Translations under genes and position numbers: made by a program
NCBI RefSeq assembly: GCF_007995065.1
Contig: NZ_VOQR01000001.1
Coordinates: 127,001-191,000, forward strand
Length of the DNA stretch: 64,000 nt
Direction: 5' to 3'
Source of the DNA: Sphingomonas ginsenosidivorax
GTDB lineage: Bacteria > Pseudomonadota > Alphaproteobacteria > Sphingomonadales > Sphingomonadaceae
Notes under the pieces: generated by a model
Database searches by the model: none
What the model saw: the letters and a program-made list of their open reading frames with translations, nothing else
What the model was told of the DNA's origin: nothing
In this document: in pieces, positions 35,508 to 42,448 of the stretch
Layout: each line of letters starts with the position of its first letter
Position numbering within the stretch: the stretch's first letter is position 1

Positions 35508-36463
35508 TCGTGTCGGCGGACTTGGCGCGCCTGGCGCCGAAAGAACGGGCGGCGATGATTTATGCCGAGGCGCACGGCAATGTCGCGAACCGGCTCTGGC
35601 GCGCGGCGCTGGGTGGCGACACCGACGGTGACGGCAGCGCGGATGCGATCGCGCGCCGCCTCCGCACCACCGATGCGCCGGACCTCGACATCGACGCCCT
35701 GGTCTCGCTGCTGACGTCGCAGGACACCGCCACGGCAGCGCCCCCCGCCGCCGTCGACGGCACCGCCGCGCCCGCGGACCGGGTGCCGTGCGTCGTCGAC
35801 ACGACAGAGCCGGGCAGGCTCGGCGGGCTCGGCCCCAATGGCCGGTTCGGCGACGCGCTGGAGGCCACCGCCAGGCGCACCGGGATCCCCGCGGCCGCCC
35901 TCGCCGCGATCGTCGATGCCGAGGCGGCGAAGGGATGCGACGGCAGCTGGAAGACGACCTCGCGCAATCCGCGGTCCAGCGCCGCGGGGCTCGGCCAGTT
36001 CCTCGGCTCCACCTGGCAGAGCGAGGCGGAGCGCGCCGGGACTTGGCTCCACGGCATCGCGCTGGGGCAGGGGTGGCTGTCCGCCGACGGCCATGTCCTT
36101 CCCGGCGCACGCTCGGCGCTGCTGGCGCTGCGCTACGACGCCGCGACCGCGATCAACGCCACCGCCGACTATGCACATCGCAGCGTGACGCTGTTGAAGA
36201 AGGCGGGGATCGCGATCGGCGAGGACGTCACGACGGTCGCGCGCGCGGCGTATCTCGGGCACCATCTCGGCACCGCCGACGCGGTCCGCTTCCTGAAAGG
36301 CGGCCTCGGCAGCGGCCGCGCCAGGCTGCTGCTCGATTCGCAGGTCGGCAGCGCGGCGGCCAGCCGTCGCATCGCCAGCACCGGCGATGCCGCGAGCGCG
36401 CACCGGTCCTGGCTGCTCGACTATATCGATCGCCACGTGACCCCGGGACGGTTCGCCGCCTAA
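35504..36463 (+). CDS. SLT/FlgJ-like muramidase-type flagellar protein
   Basis: 319 aa. No signal peptide is visible. The segment ALEATARRTGIPAAALAAIVDAEAAKG, then SAAGLGQFLGSTWQSEAE, matches the start of a lytic-transglycosylase (SLT) fold, with a Glu in the expected catalytic place (DAEAA) and the GLGQFLGSTW helix. The N-terminal 100 residues are unrelated. It overlaps fliJ by ATGA, so it is likely exported by the flagellar apparatus to open peptidoglycan for the rod, as FlgJ does. Whether it is an active muramidase is untested. Confidence 0.65.
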   Translation: MIVSADLARLAPKERAAMIYAEAHGNVANRLWRAALGGDTDGDGSADAIARRLRTTDAPDLDIDALVSLLTSQDTATAAPPAAVDGTAAPADRVPCVVDTTEPGRLGGLGPNGRFGDALEATARRTGIPAAALAAIVDAEAAKGCDGSWKTTSRNPRSSAAGLGQFLGSTWQSEAERAGTWLHGIALGQGWLSADGHVLPGARSALLALRYDAATAINATADYAHRSVTLLKKAGIAIGEDVTTVARAAYLGHHLGTADAVRFLKGGLGSGRARLLLDSQVGSAAASRRIASTGDAASAHRSWLLDYIDRHVTPGRFAA

Positions 36464-36486
36464 ACGCTCCGTCAAATATAGGACTA

Positions 36487-36500
36487 GTAGGTATTCCTAC
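36487..36500. promoter_or_regulatory. Inverted repeat GTAGG-TATT-CCTAC in AT-rich leader
   Basis: A perfect 5-bp inverted repeat in a locally AT-rich patch (tataggactag before it, atatagg after it) upstream of the truncated sigma-like gene. It may be a protein-binding site or a small hairpin. Confidence 0.3.
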
Positions 36501-36559
36501 ATATAGGTTTGCTACCAGGTCTTTTACCGCACTTATCCCAAAAGAGCGCCGAGGGCGGG

Positions 36560-36594
36560 CGACCAGAGGGTCGGAAAGCCCCGTAAAACAGGGG
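36560..36594 (+). promoter_or_regulatory. Two hairpins in the leader, the second covering the ribosome binding site
   Basis: CGACC-AGAG-GGTCG (36560-36573) is followed by CCCC-GTAAAACA-GGGG (36579-36594). The second arm AGGGG is the only Shine-Dalgarno of the following ATG at 36601, so folding would limit translation. It does not match the c-di-GMP-I aptamer consensus. Confidence 0.35.
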
Positions 36595-36600
36595 ATATCT

Positions 36601-36840
36601 ATGTCGAAGACCACGATCGCACTGGAGGCCGCCGTCGCCGCCGTTCTCGCCCAGCACATGAATACCGAAGGTCTGTCCGCGGCACGGCAGCGCGCCAACA
36701 TCGACAAGGCGTTCACCGCGATCCTGAAGCTCATCGCGCCGCGCATCCGCCATTTCATCCGCCAGTACGGGCTGGTCTCGCACTGGGAGGACGCGGAGCA
36801 GTGCTGCGCGATCGCCGTCCACCGCGCGCTCCAGGGCTAG
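36601..36840 (+). CDS. Truncated sigma-70-like factor (region 2 fragment)
   Basis: 79 aa ending at TAG. KAFTAILKLIAPRIRHFIRQYGLVSHWEDAEQCCAIAVHRALQG resembles the start of region 2 in a sigma-70 family common in sphingomonads, where the next residues are YDPxKAxFTTFV with the rest of regions 2 and 4. Here the frame stops one codon after ALQG. The last bases CTAG are shared with the stop of the truncated motA on the other strand. No DNA-binding part remains, so it cannot act as a complete sigma factor. The family assignment is from memory of motifs. Confidence 0.5.
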   Translation: MSKTTIALEAAVAAVLAQHMNTEGLSAARQRANIDKAFTAILKLIAPRIRHFIRQYGLVSHWEDAEQCCAIAVHRALQG

Positions 36841-37229
36841 TCGCAGACGAACTCGATCAGGTGGTGGTCCGCCAGCAGCCGCGGATAGGGCGCGAACAGC
36901 CGGCTGCTCGCGGGATCGTCCAGATGCGGCTCGATGCCCGTCGCGCCCCCCTTCTTGAAGGTGGTCAGCAGCCCGAACATCAGCGTCAGTAGGTCGCGAT
37001 AGTCGCTGTCCTTCCAGCGCGGTCCCTTGAACACGCGCAGCAGGCCCTTGCCGGCGTTCTTGACGGTGGCCAGCGAGTTGCCGACCACGAACGCGCCGAT
37101 CGCCGCGCCGCCGATCGCCATCAGCTCGTGCGGCAGCGCATGGAGGATCACCTCCATCTTGCCCCCCGACATCAGGAAGCTGCCGAACACGCATCCGAGG
37201 ATGAGAAGGAAACCGACGCCGTTCAGCAT
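36837..37229 (-). pseudogene. motA: motA fragment (N-terminal 130 aa only)
   Basis: MLNGVGFLLILGCVFGSFLMSGGKMEVILHALPHELMAIGGAAIGAFVVGNS is the unmistakable start of MotA, followed by FKGPRWKDSDYRDLLTLMFGLLTTFKK and a last stretch ending IEFVCD. Complete MotA proteins are about 285 aa and continue YLR with two further membrane helices that contain the stator channel. Those helices are absent, and no motB follows. The stop TAG comes directly after FVCD at the junction with the sigma-like fragment. The product cannot form a stator, so the gene is probably inactive, unless the junction is an assembly error. Confidence 0.85.
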
Positions 37230-37267
37230 GATGAGGACAGTGTCTCCGTGGACGAGGATGGTATTTG

Positions 37268-37273
37268 TTTATA
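37268..37273 (-). promoter_or_regulatory. TATAAA -10-like box before motA
   Basis: CTCTCCTATAAACAAAT reads towards the motA fragment, about 40 bases before its start, resembling the TATAATG boxes of the motility island. Confidence 0.4.
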
Positions 37274-37308
37274 GGAGAGCGCCGGTCCCGGACGGGTCCG
37301 GCAGGTCC

Positions 37309-37351
37309 GAATTACCGGGGCCCGAATTACCGGGGCCCGAATTACCTGGGG
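37309..37351. repeat. Three tandem 15-bp repeats at the end of the methyltransferase gene
   Basis: Unit gaattaccggggccc occurs twice exactly (37309-37323, 37324-37338) and once with one change (37339-37351). Each unit carries a TAA in the methyltransferase frame. The last (rightmost) unit supplies the actual stop. Confidence 0.85.
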
Positions 37352-38178
37352 CCGTCGCTCTGGTCCTGCGCCGCCGCATCCTGCCACTCGATCACCTTGA
37401 GGTAGTTGAGCAGCCGGTTGCGCTCGAGCGTCGCGATCAGCGGATTGTCGTGGAACGGCGCGACCAGCGTCGCCAGCGCGGGGCTCCACGCGGCGCCGGC
37501 GTCGAACAGGATGCCGAGCCCGAACACCGCCGGAATCTGCGCGAACGCCAGCACCCGCCCGGTTTCGCCGGCGTGCACGATGAAGTCCTCGACCGCGGTC
37601 AGCACGCCGTTGCGCAGGCCGCCCGACAGCGTGGCCATCGCCCAGGCATCGTTGCCGCGAAACCCCTTGCCCGGCACGAGCCGGACCTGGTCGAGCATCG
37701 CGCCGGCGCCGAATTCATGCGCGTGGCGATAGGCGTCGGGAATGCGATCGGGCGCGTAGTACATGTCGCGCCGGCCGGCCGGCCAGCCGACGTCGTGGAG
37801 GAACGCGAGCAGCGGCCTGCCGTCGCGCGCGCACACGGCGTCGGCCGCCAGCAGCTCGTTGAGGACGGTGTAGTAATTATGATCGCCGTCGATCAGCCAC
37901 GCGTCGACGTCGCGCAGGTCCGCGATCACCTCCAGGCTGGGGGCGGCGAGATGCGTCACGTGCGGCGTCCGCGCCGCCCAGCTGACAAAGGCGGGGGCAG
38001 GCGACGGGTCGATGCTCGTCAGCCGGCCGTCGACGGTCGCGACATGGTCCGCCAGCACCTGCGACATGCCACCGAACTCGGCACCGATCTCGACGACGTG
38101 CCGCGCGCCCGCCAGGTCGAGCGCGCCGAGGATCAGGTCCGAAAACTCGGCCATCGAATGGATCAGCAGATTGGTCAC
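37342..38178 (-). CDS. SAM-dependent methyltransferase of the flagellar locus
   Basis: 278 aa from GTG 38178, with GGAGG 7 bases ahead; GTGA overlaps the HAD gene stop. ARHVVEIGAEFGGMSQVLADHV is a Rossmann glycine-rich SAM motif I, ending a strand at VVEIGAE, and DAWLIDGDHNYYTVLNEL is the typical class I (Methyltransf_24-like) acidic motif. Length and layout suggest a small-molecule or sugar methyltransferase. With the HAD protein it forms a two-gene unit inside the flagellar cluster, suggesting filament or surface-sugar modification. Substrate unknown. Confidence 0.75.
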   Translation of the reverse strand: MTNLLIHSMAEFSDLILGALDLAGARHVVEIGAEFGGMSQVLADHVATVDGRLTSIDPSPAPAFVSWAARTPHVTHLAAPSLEVIADLRDVDAWLIDGDHNYYTVLNELLAADAVCARDGRPLLAFLHDVGWPAGRRDMYYAPDRIPDAYRHAHEFGAGAMLDQVRLVPGKGFRGNDAWAMATLSGGLRNGVLTAVEDFIVHAGETGRVLAFAQIPAVFGLGILFDAGAAWSPALATLVAPFHDNPLIATLERNRLLNYLKVIEWQDAAAQDQSDGPR

Positions 38179-40601
38179 CGTGCGACCTCCATGATTGCGC
38201 GCGCGGACCCGGCCGGCGGCGTATCGACGGCGTCGCGCGCGACGATCGGCCGGAACACGACCGCCAGCATCATCGCGCGCGCATCGGCGCGCGGCGGCGG
38301 CGGGATCATCATGAACGCGGCGCGGTCCTCGCACCGGAACAGATGCGGCCCGGCCTGCTCCATCCCCTCCAGCGTCGGCACCGCGGCGACCTCCTCGGCG
38401 CCCGCGCGCTGGCGGTCGCTCAGGAAACGGTCGACCGGCATGAACACCGCGCTCTCGACCTGCAGCCATTCGTACAGCTGGCCGAACTGCAGCCCGATCG
38501 CATAGCGGCAGTCGCTGATCGGGATCGGCGCGACGAAATAGCCGTCATGCGTCGGCGTCGCGGTGATCGTCGCGGTATCGACGGTGCGGCCGTCCGCGAT
38601 CAGCACGGGCAGGGTGATCGTCCGGTCGATGAAATCGGCATATTTCAGCGCCAGCCCGAACCGCTTGTGCGCGAGCAGCGTCAGCTTGACCGCCAGCCCC
38701 TCGCCGTGAAGCTCGGCGGGCAGGTACATGCGTTCCGATCCGCGCATGTAGAACAGCCCGCGCTGGCGCAGCCCACGCTGCGCGATCGCGCGGTCGAACA
38801 GCGGCACGACCTCGCCGCCGCCCAGGTTGACGTCGTGCTGGAACTGATCGAGCACCGCCAGCTCGTCGGGCATCGGCAGGAACATCAGCCGCGCCAGCAC
38901 CGACACCGCGGCGCGGCGCTGCACGTCGATGTCGGTTGCCGGGCTGGCGCGCACGATCGGCGTGACAGCCTCCCGCGCGTACCGGATCGCGCCGCGCTGC
39001 ACCGCGTCGCGCGTTTCGCTCTGCGCGCCCTTGATCGCGTTCGCCGCGCGCACCGAGTGGCCGTCGGCGGTATAGTCGACGACCGACCCCTGCGCCGCGG
39101 TACACAGCTGTTCGAGCACCGCGACATTGCCGCACAGCGCCTCGAGCGTGTTGGCGTCGTAGTGGCGCGCGCCGATGAAGCCGCGCTTGTCGAGCCCCGG
39201 CATGTCCTGTTCGCGCAGCAGCAGGTACCGGCCGGCGACCGCGACGCCCAGGGCGCGGCGCAGCACCGGTTCGACCTGGTTCTGGACCGACCCGTTATAG
39301 CCCAGGTCGACCAGCATCAGCGTGTCGCTCGCATCCGGCGCCACGGTCGCGCGCAGATAGCCGCACAGCCGTTCGGCGAACGCGCGCGATCGCGTCAGGA
39401 TACGCGCCATGCGGTGCGGCGCACGGATAGCCTTCACCAGCGCCGCGTGCGCGCCCTGCGCGGGCAGTCCGCGCTTCATCACCGCGATCTCGGCGGGTAC
39501 GAACAGCAGCTGCGTCAGGATCGCGTCCGCCGAACTCCCCGCTTCCCCTTCGAGATAGCGCGTCACGTCGTCCTCGGTCTCGAACGTCGCCGCGGTCGCG
39601 GTGAACCGACTGATCTCGATCGCGTGCGAAATGCCGTCCGGCGCGACTGCGTCCTGAACGAGGCGCGGCAGATGCCCGTCGCGCATGAGGAACAGCACAT
39701 GCACCCGGCCGGTACAGGTCGTTCGCAGCGTCGCGGCCTCGCGCGCGATCCAGTCGGCGAAACCCCGCAGCACGGGACCGATCGTGGTATAGCCGAGCCG
39801 CTCGGCGGGATCGTCGATGCCCGGCTCGGCGACCGCGATCGCGGCGCGGTGCGGCTGCGCGGCCGGCACGTCGGCGGCCTCGCCGATGGCGGTACCTGGA
39901 TGAATCATCGCGCTTGTTGCTGCTTCCAGGCGCAGGCGTTGCTCGGTCGTCGTGCCGAACTGTTTCAGGTGCAGCGCGTGCACCCCCGCCTTCTGCCCCG
40001 CGACCAGATCGGCGGCGCGATTGTCGCCGATGTGCAGGATCGCGTCGCGCCGCACGCCGAGCTGCGCGGCCACCTTGCCGATCAGGCCCTCGCCCTTCGA
40101 CACGCCGTAATCCGACGAGCAATAGATCCGGTCGATCAGCGCGCGGACCGGGGCGCCCGCCGCGTGCGCGATCAACGCGCCCAGCTGCTCGCGGTCGAGA
40201 TAGGTGTCGCTGATGACGATGACCATCAGCCCGCGGGCGCGCGCTGTCTGCATCAGGGCGATGACCGGCGCGAAGCCGAAACAGTGGCGTGCCTCGGTCG
40301 CCAACTCGTGCGCGACCATCGCCGCACGCGCGTCGGCGGTCGCGTTCGGCGCGAGCTCGGCATAAATCTCGGCGATGCTCACCTCGTTGCGGTGATGGCG
40401 CAGCGTCGCGGTGCCGCGCGCGCGCTGTTCGGCCCAGACGCGCTGGTGCGCATTGGGGGCGCCCAGCGCGCCGAACACGTCCTGCGGCGCATGCGTATCG
40501 CGCCACAGCAGCGTGTCGAAACAGTCGAGCGACAGCACGCGCAAGCCGGGCCACGCATCCAGGGCGGTGGAAAGATCGCGCGCAAGGATCGTGTCGGTCA
40601 T
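38175..40601 (-). CDS. Large HAD-superfamily protein of the flagellar locus
   Basis: 808 aa. The N-terminal 220 residues are a HAD hydrolase: motif I VLSLDCFDTLLWRD, motif II VIVISDTYLD and motif IV ILHIGDNRAADL. The remaining 580 residues hold VHVLFLMRDGHLPRLV and MLVDLGYNGSVQNQVEPVL, a pattern I recall from large HAD-type proteins of surface-polysaccharide loci. No membrane segment is seen. It shares an operon with the methyltransferase and is flanked by flagellar genes. A flagellin-glycan or cell-surface modification role is inference. A TATAATG box precedes it. Confidence 0.65.
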   Translation of the reverse strand: MTDTILARDLSTALDAWPGLRVLSLDCFDTLLWRDTHAPQDVFGALGAPNAHQRVWAEQRARGTATLRHHRNEVSIAEIYAELAPNATADARAAMVAHELATEARHCFGFAPVIALMQTARARGLMVIVISDTYLDREQLGALIAHAAGAPVRALIDRIYCSSDYGVSKGEGLIGKVAAQLGVRRDAILHIGDNRAADLVAGQKAGVHALHLKQFGTTTEQRLRLEAATSAMIHPGTAIGEAADVPAAQPHRAAIAVAEPGIDDPAERLGYTTIGPVLRGFADWIAREAATLRTTCTGRVHVLFLMRDGHLPRLVQDAVAPDGISHAIEISRFTATAATFETEDDVTRYLEGEAGSSADAILTQLLFVPAEIAVMKRGLPAQGAHAALVKAIRAPHRMARILTRSRAFAERLCGYLRATVAPDASDTLMLVDLGYNGSVQNQVEPVLRRALGVAVAGRYLLLREQDMPGLDKRGFIGARHYDANTLEALCGNVAVLEQLCTAAQGSVVDYTADGHSVRAANAIKGAQSETRDAVQRGAIRYAREAVTPIVRASPATDIDVQRRAAVSVLARLMFLPMPDELAVLDQFQHDVNLGGGEVVPLFDRAIAQRGLRQRGLFYMRGSERMYLPAELHGEGLAVKLTLLAHKRFGLALKYADFIDRTITLPVLIADGRTVDTATITATPTHDGYFVAPIPISDCRYAIGLQFGQLYEWLQVESAVFMPVDRFLSDRQRAGAEEVAAVPTLEGMEQAGPHLFRCEDRAAFMMIPPPPRADARAMMLAVVFRPIVARDAVDTPPAGSARAIMEVAR

Positions 40602-40658
40602 GCGGGGCAGGTCCTCGGCAGGAGAGGGGAGATGCCGCTCGGGGGAGGGCGTTCATCC

Positions 40659-40664
40659 ATTATA
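40659..40664 (-). promoter_or_regulatory. TATAATG -10 box before the HAD gene
   Basis: CTCATCCTATAATGGATG reads towards the HAD-methyltransferase operon, 58 bases before its ATG. No -35 consensus is found. Confidence 0.5.
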
Positions 40665-40714
40665 GGATGAGCTGCGCATCGCGGGTGCGCGCGCGCTTCC
40701 GCGCCCGAACCGTC

Positions 40715-40720
40715 TAGAAT
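40715..40720 (+). promoter_or_regulatory. TAGAATG -10-like box before flaF
   Basis: ACCGTCTAGAATGCGG, 25 bases before the flaF start, is a one-mismatch variant of the island's TATAATG box and divergent from the HAD promoter. Confidence 0.4.
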
Positions 40721-40745
40721 GCGGTATCAGTCCGGAGGAATGCCC

Positions 40746-41105
40746 ATGTCGCTCAACGCCTATCAACGTGCCCGCAGCATCGTCGAGACGCCCCGCCAGG
40801 CCGAACGCCGGCTGATGTGCGAGATCACCGGCGAGATGATGCAGGCGCGCGACGCCGGCCGCCGCGGCGGCGCGCTGATCGAGCCGCTGCACCGGAACCG
40901 CGAATTGTGGAGCACCTTCTCGGCCGCGTGCGGCAGCAGCGGCAACGCGCTGCCCGTCGCGATGCGCGCGAGCATCGTGTCGCTCGCGCTATGGGTCGAT
41001 CAGTTCACCAGCGACGTCGTCGTCGGGCGCGAATCGATCGACGACCTGATTGCGGTCAACCGCGACATCATCGACGGACTGTCGGGCACCGGCCTGCCGG
41101 GCTGA
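40746..41105 (+). CDS. flaF: Flagellin biosynthesis regulator FlaF
   Basis: 119 aa from ATG 40746 (GGAGGA 6 bases ahead). MSLNAYQRARSIVETPRQAERRLMCEITGEMM is the FlaF signature, and the rest is helical with ALWVDQFTSDVV. FlaF works opposite to FlbT in alphaproteobacteria by promoting flagellin synthesis and export. No flagellin gene is adjacent. Confidence 0.88.
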   Translation: MSLNAYQRARSIVETPRQAERRLMCEITGEMMQARDAGRRGGALIEPLHRNRELWSTFSAACGSSGNALPVAMRASIVSLALWVDQFTSDVVVGRESIDDLIAVNRDIIDGLSGTGLPG

Positions 41106-41449
41106 TCGCCCGCCGCCGCCCCGCCGCAGTCCACGCTCGACCCCTCCGCTACCGCACTGCATCATCGCGCAGCCTAATGCCTCGTCTCGGCTGGCGCCGG
41201 TCCGCCGGCGCGCGCGACGACTACCTAGTCGACCCTCCGCTATCCCGGATCACCTATAGTGCAGACAGGCCGGCCCGACCGCCGGCCGTTCGGATCGCGC
41301 GGCCCCGTTTGGGGGCAGCGCGCACGAAGAGGGCCCTGCTATAGGTAAATGTACCTATTCATTGGCCATTATTACAATCAGATTGGTGTGTATAACGCTA
41401 TCATGGTCCACGATATGATAACCGGGTCTGCGAAAAGCGGAGGCGTCCG
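41106..41449. other. Intergenic region with palindrome and GC hairpin
   Basis: 344 bases without a supported gene. It holds a 7-bp GC hairpin (41268-41287, no T-tract), an 18-bp palindrome at 41341-41358, and an AT-rich stretch to about 41420 that probably contains the promoter of the next gene. Confidence 0.5.
41341..41358. promoter_or_regulatory. Palindrome ATAGGTA-AATG-TACCTAT
   Basis: A perfect inverted repeat with 7-bp arms in an AT-rich patch about 90 bases before the 119-aa gene. Its half-site TAGGTA recurs in the patch at 36488-36493. Likely operator for an unknown dimeric regulator. Confidence 0.45.
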
Positions 41450-41809
41450 ATGGAGCGGCCGCTGATCCTGGCAATCGTGGACCCGGGCTTGCGCGCCATC
41501 CTCGCGGCCTATCTGACGATGGCGGGCGAGACCCCGATCTCGACCGCGGACCATCTCGATCCGACGCTGAATGCGGCACTGCGAAACAGCGCGATCCTGG
41601 TGATCGAGGAAACGCTGATCGCATCGCAGCCGCGCGACTGGACGGAAACGCTGCACGATCAGTGCTGGACCGGCTGGCACATCATCATCACCCACACGCT
41701 CGTCGAACTGGTCCCGGAAACGCAAGGGGTCGCGCTGGTGCATCGGCGGCAGGCGCCCGCTGCCATCCCGCCGATCATCGACCGGTGGCGACGCGAACTC
41801 GCGGTCTGA
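41450..41809 (+). CDS. Degenerate receiver-like protein, 119 aa
   Basis: LILAIVDPGLRAILAAYLTMAGETP has the spacing of a response-regulator strand-helix start, and ILVIEETLIAS and WHIIITHTLVELVP the later strands. The acidic pair after strand 1 is reduced to a single Asp (IVDPG), and the phospho-acceptor position in ILVIEE is Glu. If it is a receiver, it is not phosphorylated normally. It ends immediately before the convergent FixJ-like stop, so the two are tail-to-tail without gap. This is a weak structural reading, not a recognised family. Confidence 0.5.
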   Translation: MERPLILAIVDPGLRAILAAYLTMAGETPISTADHLDPTLNAALRNSAILVIEETLIASQPRDWTETLHDQCWTGWHIIITHTLVELVPETQGVALVHRRQAPAAIPPIIDRWRRELAV

Positions 41810-42430
41810 TCATCGTATCGGGATCAGCCCGGCGGCGAAGGCGATCCGCAGCGCCTCGGACAGGCTGCGCACCCCCAGTTTCGCCATCAGCTTGGCCCGG
41901 TGGATCTCCACCGTCCGCGGACTGATGGCGAGGTCATAGGCGATCAGCTTGTTGGCGCGGCCCTCGATCAGGCCGAGCAGGACGTCCTGTTCACGCTGCG
42001 TCAGGCTGTCGACGCTCTTCTTCGCGCGCTCGGCGACCGACGCCTTTTGCTGGTCCTGCTCGACGATCGTGAACGCGCTCTCGACCGCCTGCAGCAGCAG
42101 CGCCGGGTCGCACGGCTTTTCGAGGAAGTCCAGCGCACCCAGTTTCCACGCCCGGACCGCGACCGAGATCGCGCCCTGCCCGGTCAGGATGATCGTGCCG
42201 AACCGGTCCCGCACGTCGGCGATCGCCTCCAGCACGTCCAGGCCGTCCATCCCCGGCATGTTGTAGTCGAGCAGCAGGCAGCCGGGTTCGAGGTCGGCGA
42301 TCTGCGCCACGAAGTCCTCGCCCGATCGATAGGTGAAGACCATCAGGCTGGGTTGCGTCGCCAGCAGGCTCTGCAAGCCGGCACGGACCGACTGGTCGTC
42401 GTCGACGATGTAGATATTCCGGGTCGCCAT
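41810..42430 (-). CDS. FixJ-family response regulator
   Basis: 206 aa. Receiver: IYIVDDDQSVR, phospho-Asp in CLLLDYNMPGMDG, Thr in IILTGQGAI, Lys in FLEKPCD. LuxR-type HTH: LTQREQDVLLGLIEGRANKLIAYDLAISPRTVEIHRAKLMAKLG (in order). GGAAGGAAAG precedes the ATG. It lies 18 bases after the FixL-like kinase and is its evident partner. Its position in the motility island suggests, but does not prove, control of motility genes. Confidence 0.92.
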   Translation of the reverse strand: MATRNIYIVDDDQSVRAGLQSLLATQPSLMVFTYRSGEDFVAQIADLEPGCLLLDYNMPGMDGLDVLEAIADVRDRFGTIILTGQGAISVAVRAWKLGALDFLEKPCDPALLLQAVESAFTIVEQDQQKASVAERAKKSVDSLTQREQDVLLGLIEGRANKLIAYDLAISPRTVEIHRAKLMAKLGVRSLSEALRIAFAAGLIPIR

Positions 42431-42448
42431 CCAACTTTCCTTCCGGGG

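Noticed and set aside
36541..36600. Possible c-di-GMP riboswitch before the sigma-like gene
   Set aside because: Hairpins are present, but the conserved aptamer core and stem arrangement of class I are missing.
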